Source: Candidatus Nanopelagicales bacterium
Lineage (GTDB): Bacteria > Actinomycetota > Actinomycetes > S36-B12
Reading direction: 5' to 3'
NCBI GenBank assembly: GCA_018402075.1
Contig: JAGYJP010000034.1
Span: forward strand, 1-5,047
DNA: 5,047 nucleotides
The position numbers and the translations under genes are program-made. Of the stretch, positions 1 to 5,047 are shown in pieces. Within the stretch, counting starts at the first letter, position 1. Each line of letters opens with the position of its first letter. Below the pieces are notes generated by a model. It was not told where the DNA came from, did not search any database, and was given only the letters and a program-made list of their open reading frames with translations.

Positions 1-22
1 TGGCTTGGATAGCCATTTATTA
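1..22 (+). terminator. Possible terminator of an upstream gene
   Basis: TGGCT at 1-5 and AGCCA at 11-15 form a 5-bp stem with a 5-nt loop, followed by the T-rich stretch TTTATT. This fits a weak intrinsic terminator for a gene that ends before the window. The stem is short and may extend beyond the left edge, so the call is tentative. Confidence 0.25.
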
Positions 23-48
23 CGCATTTCTGCGCCGTGACCATGGTA

Positions 49-74
49 GTAGCCTTGAGGGGGTAGCCTTGAGG
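49..74 (+). repeat. Tandem 12-bp direct repeat in the leader of the secreted-protein gene
   Basis: GTAGCCTTGAGG occurs at 49-60 and again at 63-74, an exact repeat with a 14-bp period. The two copies lie 21 to 47 bases before the ATG at 96, in the likely 5' leader or promoter region of the Ig-like protein gene. It could be a recent slippage duplication or a pair of regulator binding sites. The second copy also creates the TTG at 69, an alternative but poorer start codon. Confidence 0.7.
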
Positions 75-85
75 AACCACGAGTT

Positions 86-90
86 GGAGG
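86..90 (+). promoter_or_regulatory. Shine-Dalgarno site GGAGG
   Basis: GGAGG ends five bases before the ATG at 96, which is ideal spacing. This decides the start of the secreted protein in favour of ATG 96 over the in-frame TTG at 69, which has no comparable site and would put nine charged or polar residues ahead of the signal peptide. Confidence 0.85.
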
Positions 91-95
91 TAAAT

Positions 96-1340
96 ATGTT
101 CTCACGGAAAATTTCCCGCATTGCGCTCAGCGCAGTCCTAGTCGGTGGGGTGGGCCTTGGCGGATCCTTGGTCACCGCTGGAGCGGCGCACGCCGCCCGG
201 ACCACCCAGGGCACCTTTATTGCCACCCCGAACGGGATTGCTGGAGTTACTCAGGAGATTGTGGTCTCAGCACCGCGCCTGAGCGGCCAGGTGGTCACCA
301 TTGGCCTGCAGTCAGGTGGCGTGGGTGGGTCCCTGCAGACCACCATTGGGAGCAACGGGTACGGGTACCTCAATTGGCTGCCGTCAGCAGCGGGCACTTG
401 GACGCTATCGGGTTTGGGGAGTTCTGCCAGTCTTGGATCCACCAACATCACCGTGTCACCACTGTCCACCAGCACGACCCTGCTAGCGCCAAACTTTGCG
501 CAACTCGCTCAAAATGCACCGCTCACGGCGATTGTGACCGCACCGGTTGGCAATGTGTCACCACAGGGCACCGTGACGGTGTACAACCAAAACCTGAATG
601 TGATTGCAACGGGATCGCTGGCACCCATCGCTGGCACCGGTTCCTCCAGTGTCACCATGAACTGGTCACCACAGGCAAATGTTGGATCGACACTGTCCGC
701 AACATTTGTGCCGAGTAACACCACTGTCACGGGATCGGCTTCGCCGCAGACCACAGTTACCCTGCAAACCGATGTGGTGCCAATCGCCATGCGAATCAGC
801 CAATACATTTACGTGGGTCAGCCAGTGCTCCTGAGCGCAGTGCTTGGCACGAATATGCCGGACGGAACCGCTGCTTTCATTAGCAACCTCGGTGGGATTT
901 CTCCTTCGATCAATACCGTCAATGGCATTGCTAACTGGTTGTGGACACCGAATGTGGCCGGGGTGCAAAACCTGCGCGTTGACTACTCCTCGACCGTGCG
1001 CAACTCAAGTGGTTCTTCGGTGCAGTCGGTAAACGTGCTTCCGCCATTGCCCCAGGATTCCATTAGCGTCAGTGCTGCTGGTTTCGGGACAATTACCGGC
1101 GGATCTCCGGTGACCTTGACGGTCGGGCAGAGTGTTGCGCTCACTGGTAGCACCACAAGCGGTGCACCCGTGCTGTTCTCCGAGCAGGGGCCGTGCGTGA
1201 TCGCAGGTGCCAACATCATTGCCGTCGGACCTGGACAATGCGTGCTGACGGCCATGACACCGGGTACGGCCAAATACACCACAGATACGAACACCTATGT
1301 AATTGGCGTGCAGGCTCCGCCAAGAAAGCCTCGCCGATAA
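96..1340 (+). CDS. Secreted Ig-like repeat protein (signal peptide, basic C-terminal tail)
   Basis: A 414-aa exported protein of unknown function. Residues 1-33 are a Sec signal peptide: basic MFSRKISR, a hydrophobic and glycine-rich core, and the cleavage motif AHA at 31-33. The mature part is rich in Ser, Thr, Gly and Val and reads as beta-sandwich. I see three related repeats at about 34-121, 122-225 and 226-315. Each has a short W-x-P motif (W94-P96, W190-P192, W283-P285), then a Gly and a Ser-rich strand, resembling bacterial Ig-like domains of surface proteins. A fourth domain, about 320-406, has only two cysteines (C367 and C382), which may form a disulfide. The protein ends in the basic tail PPRKPRR, with no LPxTG sorting signal and no C-terminal membrane helix. 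Role in adhesion or envelope binding is inference. The frame is intact and the start is set by GGAGG. Confidence 0.85.
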   Translation: MFSRKISRIALSAVLVGGVGLGGSLVTAGAAHAARTTQGTFIATPNGIAGVTQEIVVSAPRLSGQVVTIGLQSGGVGGSLQTTIGSNGYGYLNWLPSAAGTWTLSGLGSSASLGSTNITVSPLSTSTTLLAPNFAQLAQNAPLTAIVTAPVGNVSPQGTVTVYNQNLNVIATGSLAPIAGTGSSSVTMNWSPQANVGSTLSATFVPSNTTVTGSASPQTTVTLQTDVVPIAMRISQYIYVGQPVLLSAVLGTNMPDGTAAFISNLGGISPSINTVNGIANWLWTPNVAGVQNLRVDYSSTVRNSSGSSVQSVNVLPPLPQDSISVSAAGFGTITGGSPVTLTVGQSVALTGSTTSGAPVLFSEQGPCVIAGANIIAVGPGQCVLTAMTPGTAKYTTDTNTYVIGVQAPPRKPRR

Positions 1341-1356
1341 CTGCGGAATGGTTAGT

Positions 1357-1396
1357 AATGCAAAGGGCGCGGATTAATTTCCGCGTCCTTTACATT
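1357..1396 (+). terminator. Hairpin terminator after the secreted-protein gene
   Basis: Bases 1362-1373 pair with 1380-1391 as a 12-bp GC-rich stem (one G-T wobble) around a 6-nt AT loop. After one C-A mismatch, AATG at 1357-1360 pairs with CATT at 1393-1396, giving about 16 pairs in all. The hairpin starts 17 bases after the stop codon. Only a weak T-rich tail follows (ATTTCCT), so it could also act as an mRNA 3'-end stabiliser. No competing gene overlaps it. Confidence 0.65.
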
Positions 1397-1422
1397 TCCT
1401 CTGATGGCAGTACCTCACGGTA

Positions 1423-1440
1423 GATAATTAGTGTTATATT
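1423..1440 (+). promoter_or_regulatory. Candidate -10 region(s) for the antitoxin gene
   Basis: The AT-rich stretch contains GATAAT at 1423-1428 and TATATT at 1435-1440, both close to the -10 consensus. The first possible ATG of the antitoxin frame is at 1451, only ten bases after TATATT, so a leaderless or near-leaderless transcript is possible. I see no convincing -35 element. This is a motif match only. Confidence 0.3.
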
Positions 1441-1450
1441 AGTGGTAAAT

Positions 1451-1848
1451 ATGGTGGTACAAGGGGAGTCAATAGCCAACAGATATTGCCGTTTCAACAC
1501 ATCAGGAAACAACACGCCTGGAAACTCTATGAGTTAGTGGGTCGAATGAACATGCACCTAGGCGCTTCACTCGTCGCTACTTTGGCCGGTGTCAACGACC
1601 CAAAACTGCCATACCGGTGGGCGAAAATTGATGGGCCCACACCCAAAAAATGGAGCCTTGTCGCGGCTCACCACTGCCCATAGAGTGTGGCTCATGTTGG
1701 CAGACGCTGAGTCCAGGTCACGTGGCGCGAAAGTATTGGTTCTGTGCCAATCCTTTCCTTAACGAGCAAGCCCCTGTGTGGCGCTTCGCGAAACGAGCTT
1801 GAGGTACTGAAAGCCGCAGAAGCTTTCGTTGAAGGAACGTGGGGTCGG
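1451..1848 (+). pseudogene. MbcA/ParS/Xre-type antitoxin (DUF2384), frameshifted in this sequence
   Basis: Antitoxins of this family bind and neutralise a RES-domain NAD-degrading toxin and repress their own operon through an N-terminal DNA-binding region. Pieces of the family appear in order in all three forward frames: ELVGRMNMHLG and SLVATLAGV then RWAKIDGPTP (1531-1644), RLTTAHRVWLMLADAES (about 1664-1714), HVARKYWFCANPFLNEQAPV (1719-1778), ALRE (1781-1792) and ELEVLKAAEAFVEGTWG (1795-1845). The ANPFLNE...LKAAEAF...G block aligns by eye with the C-terminal half of M. tuberculosis MbcA. Five one-base changes join everything into one ORF: at 1531, one A too many in the A-run 1645-1650, an extra base at 1715-1718, a missing base at 1778/1779, and a missing A at 1791-1793. 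The start is uncertain; ATG 1451 is the best upstream candidate. The last frame stays open to a TGA at 1987, so the true end is also unclear. No toxin follows. Confidence 0.72.
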
Positions 1849-2020
1849 CTAACCACATACGACGGCGGAAGCCGAGTCACGCATCTACCGTTCTACGTGC
1901 TGATTCATAAATCGGAAGTTAACGTAATGAGTAATTCTGCCATTGAGTTACCTGACCCTGACTTGAAATGGGCACGCTTCCAATCTTGAGTCTCATATGT
2001 CATTAGACATTCGTCCACAT
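1849..2020. other. Junction between convergent genes, no gene recognised
   Basis: This stretch separates the antitoxin (+) from the end of the glycan operon (-). The plus frame of the antitoxin C-terminus continues to a TGA at 1987-1989 and contains an ATG at 1927 (MSNSAIELPDPDLKW), where a RES toxin would be expected to start. It stops after 20 codons and shows no RES motifs. On the minus strand the small ORF starting at 2153 continues to 1905, but its residues after about 42 look unconserved. I see no hairpin with a T-tract. Confidence 0.4.
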
Positions 2021-2153
2021 CGGGGCAACTACTGCGAACCGCGCCTTTCCATTTGCGCAGAGGTGCGGTGACTTTCCACGAACGCGTGTTGGTCACAAAA
2101 TCAAGTTCTTGACGCAGCGCTTGGGCGGCGGCTTTGTGGATTAGGCTCGGCAT
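1905..2153 (-). CDS. Small ORF with NTRSW/TAPLR motif, last gene of the glycan operon
   Basis: An ORF of 82 codons starting at ATG 2153, whose A is the last base of the previous gene's stop (TAATG). AAGGA lies five bases before the ATG (2159-2163 on the plus strand), so translational coupling is likely. Residues 1-20 are probably helical. They are followed by NTRSWKVTAPLRKW, a motif that recurs in bacterial glycosyltransferases and rhamnan-synthesis proteins, usually next to a coiled coil. That link rests on my recollection of the family. After about residue 42 the sequence looks random (two Cys, low similarity to anything I know). The real protein may therefore end near 2027 or continue in another frame past an indel. 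Function unknown; a partner or detached tail of a glycosyltransferase is the best guess. Confidence 0.5.
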   Translation of the reverse strand: MPSLIHKAAAQALRQELDFVTNTRSWKVTAPLRKWKGAVRSSCPDVDECLMTYETQDWKRAHFKSGSGNSMAELLITLTSDL

Positions 2154-2651
2154 TAGCGTCCTTGGTGGTAGACAACAAAGGACCTAATGCCAAGAAAGCC
2201 CTCAATAGAGTCGGTGGCATCGGTCACGTGGAAACCACCTGCGCTTGTTCACCCTGTTGTGCGTTACCGAGGGGCAGGGACAGCACAGAACCCGCGTACA
2301 TCTTGACGGGTAGGACCACACCCGGGCCGGTGGACTCCACCGTGATGACGCCGGGCATGGAGCGGGTTGCAAAGTGAACGGTGAGATCACCTCGGTTGGG
2401 CGGGTAATGCGGAAAGTGATTGTTTTGCCCGGTCGGAGTTCATAACCCCAGGTTTGCGGGAACCGAACTGTCCGATGAGAGCTGCGCCGTCAATAACTGC
2501 GGGGTCTTCAGGGTTGCGTGATTGATTCAACAAGGGCGAGAGTAGTTCTCCCGCGCAATGTGATCCAGATACTGATCCGCGTACGCAGCACTGGGAGCCT
2601 GTTGCCCGTTGCGATCACGTACTCGTGCCCAATCTCAATCTCTGGTGGCAT
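2153..2651 (-). pseudogene. Unrecognised glycan-operon protein of about 167 aa, probable beta-sandwich, frameshifted here
   Basis: I do not recognise the family. Successive fragments in three minus-strand frames read MPPEIE (from 2651), DWARVRDRNGQQAPS then YADQYLDHIARENYSR (to about 2538), LLNQSRNPEDPAVIDGAALI (about 2534-2475), PQTWGYELRPGKTITFRI (about 2460-2407), GDLTVHFATRSMPGVITVES, VLPVKMYAGSVLSLPLGNAQ (to about 2240) and VTDATDSIEGFLGIRSFVVY, ending QGR and TAA at 2155-2153. Five one-base additions restore one ORF: near 2635, in the G-run 2534-2536, at 2463-2464, in the G-run 2398-2400 and in the A-run 2232-2234. The N-terminal third looks helical; the rest alternates hydrophobic strands as in a beta-sandwich. 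The ATG overlaps the end of the glycosyltransferase frame by 17 bases, with AAGG nine bases upstream. Alternatively it is a C-terminal domain of that enzyme, because the DWARVRD segment shares its frame after a single TGA. Confidence 0.55.
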
Positions 2652-3832
2652 GACAACTCGCCTTCTGTTGTTGTGCTGCGGTGATATCGCGTTCAATTGT
2701 CGCGGCGACTTCCTGCCACGTGATGGAGTTCGGTGCAGTGGCCTTGATCTCTTCTTCTCTTTGTGTTCGGTTACTAGTGTTGAGTGCCTGCTCGTTGAGC
2801 ACCGCGACAAAAGCCTCAAGGTTGTTGCTCTCAAAGTAGTCGGCCAGGATCACCACCTCCGCTTCGCGCAGTGAGGAGTTATCCGCCACAATCGTGACTT
2901 TGCCGAAAGCCAAGGACTCGAAACCGGGAGTCCCCACCTTCATAGGTGCTGGGGTAAATCGCGAACAGCGAGTGTTGATAGAGGTTATGTAATTCCTGAT
3001 CGGTGACACCAGAATCGATCACACTCACGGTGCCATTAAGACCCTTGGTTGAGAGGTATTCATCGAGGAATTCATTGGCGTTCCACCCCAATCGACCACA
3101 CACACCAGATCCGGTGGGTTGTCCAATTGTTTCCACGCATTCAGAGCGAGCAGGTGGTTTTTGCGGCCTTCGATTGTACCCACGAATAATGCGTAGGGTC
3201 GTGGCCACGGTGATTCACCGGAGGTGGATTGGGGTGTGATACCCGGGGCAGCCCGGTTGCTGACTCCGGTGGCGTTGACCACCCGTGGTCCTCGCAGTAA
3301 GTGTGGAAATCCGGCGACTTGATTGTGAGATCGCCGGAACACTACTGGCCAACATGCCGGCAATATCCAGGTAGCGTTCAAAGAGTCGGTTCACTCCGGC
3401 GGTGTGGTGCGCATCCAGTACGGGAGTCAGGTCATAAAGCAAAGTCACGAGCTTTGCGCCTTGGTTGTGGGCGTTCCGGGCAGCAAGCATCAGGGCATCG
3501 GAAATCCAGAGCGCGCCCAAGAAGATCAGAATCGTGTGGTGATCAATGGACACCGGCGTTGCCGACTTTGCTCGGTCCAGGATTAATCGAGCACGGTGGG
3601 CGAGTTCGCTTCGGTCGGTGTGTGAGCTGGTGTTCGCTCGGGCACCGGTGTCGATTACCTGAGCTTTCTCGGCTGGTGTGAGAGCAATAAAGACTCCGCG
3701 CCCGCGGTCCAGGACAACCGGTGTGATGTCCGAGAGCAGTGGTGCTACCTCTGCCACCACCCGCTGCACACCCGATACGGATTCCTCGCGTTCGAGGAAC
3801 TCCACCAGGTCGGTGACATCAATGAGGCGCAC
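2635..3832 (-). pseudogene. Glycosyltransferase family 4 (GT-B fold), frameshifted in this sequence
   Basis: GT4 enzymes move a sugar from a nucleotide-sugar donor to a growing glycan at the inner face of the membrane. The GTG start at 3832 follows an in-frame stop. The N-terminal half (3832 to about 3320) is intact and has LIDVTDLVEFL, SVSGVQRVV and the LLYDLTPV motif. The C-terminal donor-binding half is spread over frames: RGPRVVNATGVSN and YALFVGTIEGRKNHLLALNA (about 3297-3130), GRLGWNANEFLDEYLS with LFAIYPSTYEG (about 3093-2940), then PGFESLAFGKVTIVADNSS. The G-FES-A-GK signature and acidic residue are those of GT4. One-base changes at 3311-3312, 3297 and 3095-3096, and an indel at about 2930-2938, rejoin them. 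A compensating pair near 2846-2862 would restore EAGGGDLADYF. Restored length is about 400 aa, normal for GT4. Donor and acceptor cannot be told. Confidence 0.8.
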
Positions 3833-3844
3833 GGTGTGAGCCTA
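3833..3844 (-). promoter_or_regulatory. Candidate leaderless -10 element for the GT4 operon
   Basis: On the minus strand TAGGCT (3844-3839) fits the actinobacterial TANNNT -10 pattern and ends six bases before the GTG start at 3832. No Shine-Dalgarno site precedes that GTG, so a leaderless transcript is plausible. I see no good -35 box. Motif-based inference only. Confidence 0.35.
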
Positions 3845-3855
3845 ATGCTGGCGAG

Positions 3856-3883
3856 GTTGGTAGCGGCCTGTGTGCTCTAGAGT
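3856..3883 (+). promoter_or_regulatory. Candidate leaderless promoter of the methyltransferase gene
   Basis: TAGAGT at 3878-3883 fits the TANNNT -10 pattern and ends seven bases before the ATG at 3891. GTTGGT at 3856-3861 could be a weak -35 with a 16-bp spacer. There is no clear ribosome binding site, so the transcript may start at or next to the ATG. It lies back to back with the candidate promoter of the GT4 operon. Confidence 0.35.
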
Positions 3884-3890
3884 GGGATCA

Positions 3891-4649
3891 ATGAGCCACC
3901 CGGAGCAGACCAAGTTTGTGCAACTGGTGCGAGATCTCAACGCCGAAGCGATTTCCGGCTCTCGGATTCTGGAAGTCGGCAGTTTTGATGTCTACGGGAC
4001 TTTCCGATCAATGTTCGCCACCGCCCGGGAATACATTGGAATCGATCTCTCCGCCGGCCCGGGTGTTGATCTGGTGCTCAGTGCCCATGACATGGTGGGC
4101 AATGCAGGGCTCGGGAGCGACTTTAAATTTGTGATCTCCTGCGAGGTGCTAGAACATGACCCCGATTGGCAATTGACGGTTGCCAATTCACTGGCTGTGT
4201 TGGCAACACCCGGCATGTTGGTGGTGACGTGTGCTTCCACGGGTCGCCCCGAACACGGAACCACCCGAACCAACCCGGAAGAGAGCCCGGGCACCCAATC
4301 ACTGGGGTGGGATCACTACGCGAATGTTGGTATCGAGGAATTTATTGCACATGTTCGTTCCATTGATTCGACCGTGCGTGTGCATGCGTGGCGTAATCCG
4401 CGGATCTTTGATCTCTATGCCGTGGTGATAAAAGGTGACCCGGAAAATCACACTCTGATCGCACCCACCGATTATCAGGTTGCCCAGATTATTTCAAGCA
4501 CGCCGTTGGTCTACCAAATGGCGCGCTGGCCGATCCGAGTAGTCAGTGCGGTGGGAGGTGTCTCGCGAGGTGAAACATTTGGTCGGTATTGGTGGAAACT
4601 GCTCAGCTCGAAGTGTGGCGGCGGCGTGCGAGGGTCGCAGGTTAGCTAG
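3891..4649 (+). CDS. Class I SAM-dependent methyltransferase
   Basis: A 252-aa cytoplasmic enzyme expected to transfer a methyl group from S-adenosylmethionine. Motif I is RILEVGSFDVYGTF (25-38), with the Glu-Val-Gly core and a Ser replacing the usual second Gly, as in the LEVGS subgroup of Methyltransf_11-like proteins. The acidic ribose-binding residue is D52 in YIGIDLS. SCEVLEHDPDW (83-93) is the motif IV/post-motif region with the common VLEH signature. GMLVVTCAST (108-117) is the next core strand. ATG 3891 is preferred over the in-frame GTGs at 3870 and 3882 because it sits seven bases after a TANNNT element and its N-terminus (MSHPEQTKF) fits the family. The last 50 residues are basic and may touch the membrane or a partner. 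Glycosyltransferase genes on both sides suggest sugar or glycan methylation. The frame is intact. Confidence 0.85.
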   Translation: MSHPEQTKFVQLVRDLNAEAISGSRILEVGSFDVYGTFRSMFATAREYIGIDLSAGPGVDLVLSAHDMVGNAGLGSDFKFVISCEVLEHDPDWQLTVANSLAVLATPGMLVVTCASTGRPEHGTTRTNPEESPGTQSLGWDHYANVGIEEFIAHVRSIDSTVRVHAWRNPRIFDLYAVVIKGDPENHTLIAPTDYQVAQIISSTPLVYQMARWPIRVVSAVGGVSRGETFGRYWWKLLSSKCGGGVRGSQVS

Positions 4650-5047
4650 TTCGTTTTTCTTCACCGAGTAGGTTCGCGATATCGCGCATTTTCTTGAGAG
4701 TTGTTGGGGTTTCAGTGATCTTCTTGACCACCCATTTGATGGGGTTGCCCTGATTATTGGTGTTCAATCCCACCTGCTGCTCCGGTGAGATTCGGTAGTC
4801 GATCACCACGGTCGGATCAATATGCATGTTGTGTTCGCGAACGGCGCGCAGACTCCACCAACGGTCATGCAACCAACCAGTGGGCACCGTAAGTGTGCTG
4901 AGCTTGCTGGGGCGCAGTGCTGATGCACCGCCGGTGGCAATGCTGTGTTTGGCGGCGTAGCGCCACTGATCGGTGGGAGGCAGGTCGTTGAAATTTTCCG
5001 GAACGGGGAACGTGGATCGGATTGTTTGCGTGCCTGTGGTGTTTCCG
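4642..5047 (-). CDS. Glycosyltransferase family 2-like protein, C-terminal part (runs off the window)
   Basis: The frame is open from the right edge and ends at TAA 4644-4642, giving 134 residues of the C-terminus. The order of segments (GNTTGTQTIRSTFPVP near the edge, TGGASALRPS, then LTVPTGWLHDRWW and PTVVIDYRISPEQQVG) matches the C-terminal part of GT2 rhamnosyltransferase-like enzymes. There a Thr-Gly/Asn-x-x-hydrophobic stretch precedes a GWxHDxW motif, whose Asp/His region holds the catalytic base, and a late YR...NxxG segment. A basic helical tail ends in EEKRTS. The substrate-adding role in glycan synthesis is family knowledge; specificity is unknown. It is convergent with the methyltransferase and overlaps its stop by 8 bases. 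The catalytic DxD would lie outside the window. Confidence 0.7.
   Translation of the reverse strand, partial: GNTTGTQTIRSTFPVPENFNDLPPTDQWRYAAKHSIATGGASALRPSKLSTLTVPTGWLHDRWWSLRAVREHNMHIDPTVVIDYRISPEQQVGLNTNNQGNPIKWVVKKITETPTTLKKMRDIANLLGEEKRTS

Noticed and set aside
374..1294. Long alternative-frame ORFs inside the secreted-protein gene on both strands
   Set aside because: They lack domains and ribosome binding sites and have the composition of shadows of the well-supported forward gene.
1927..1989. A RES toxin start (MSNSAIELPDPDLKW) after the antitoxin
   Set aside because: Only 20 codons before a stop, no RES motifs in any forward frame through about 2150, and the opposite strand is better supported from about 2027 onward. 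Mentioned as a possible remnant only.
2635..2637. Recoded TGA (selenocysteine or read-through) between GT4 and the next segment
   Set aside because: A single-base indel after the ATG at 2651 explains the shared frame more simply, in a region full of such indels, and no SECIS-like structure was evident.
2635..3312. Programmed ribosomal frameshifting in the glycosyltransferase
   Set aside because: There are several shifts per gene, in both directions, without a recurring slippery heptamer or nearby structure. The same pattern occurs in an unrelated gene on the other strand.
3301..3681. Forward ORF of 126 codons opposite the glycosyltransferase
   Set aside because: No recognisable motif and unusual Arg/Ser-rich composition; the minus-strand GT4 frame has family motifs across the same bases.
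3992..4294. Minus-strand ORF within the methyltransferase
   Set aside because: It overlaps the SAM-binding motifs of the intact forward gene and has no features of its own.
1..5047. CRISPR array, tRNA, rRNA, transposase or insertion-sequence ends
   Set aside because: No regularly spaced repeats, cloverleaf-like segments, transposase motifs or terminal inverted repeats were seen around the frameshifted block or elsewhere.

Overview
The window looks actinobacterial. GC is moderate (mid-50s by eye). Two genes lack a ribosome binding site but have a TANNNT-type -10 hexamer just before the start codon, as leaderless actinobacterial genes do. GTG starts are used, and one gene resembles the MbcA/ParS-type antitoxins common in that phylum. 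I cannot place it to genus. The content is that of a surface-polysaccharide or glycan gene region.

Layout: (1) 96-1340 (+) encodes an intact secreted protein of 414 aa, with a signal peptide, three Ig-like beta repeats, a two-cysteine domain and a basic tail. A strong hairpin follows it. (2) 1451-about 1848 (+) is a DUF2384/MbcA-like antitoxin broken by about five single-base indels, with no toxin gene beside it. (3) 3832-about 1905 (-) is a three-gene operon: a family GT4 glycosyltransferase, an unrecognised probable beta-sandwich protein of about 167 aa, and a small ORF with an NTRSW/TAPLR motif coupled through TAATG. The first two are frameshifted. (4) 3891-4649 (+) is an intact class I SAM methyltransferase, divergent from the GT4 gene across 58 bp. 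(5) 4642 to the window edge (-) is the C-terminal part of a GT2-like glycosyltransferase, convergent with the methyltransferase and overlapping it by 8 bp.

The most notable feature is the clustering of reading-frame breaks. About fifteen single-base indels lie between 1531 and 3312, on genes of both strands. None is seen in 96-1340, 3330-3832 or 3891-5047. Nearly every break can be repaired by adding or removing one base in a short homopolymer, and the repaired proteins carry intact family motifs with little sign of amino-acid decay. This looks more like a poorly polished consensus than old pseudogenes, although recent real inactivation cannot be excluded from sequence alone.

Functionally, the methyltransferase, the two glycosyltransferases and the two accessory ORFs probably act together in building a cell-surface glycan. 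The secreted Ig-like protein and the orphan antitoxin are neighbours without an obvious shared role.
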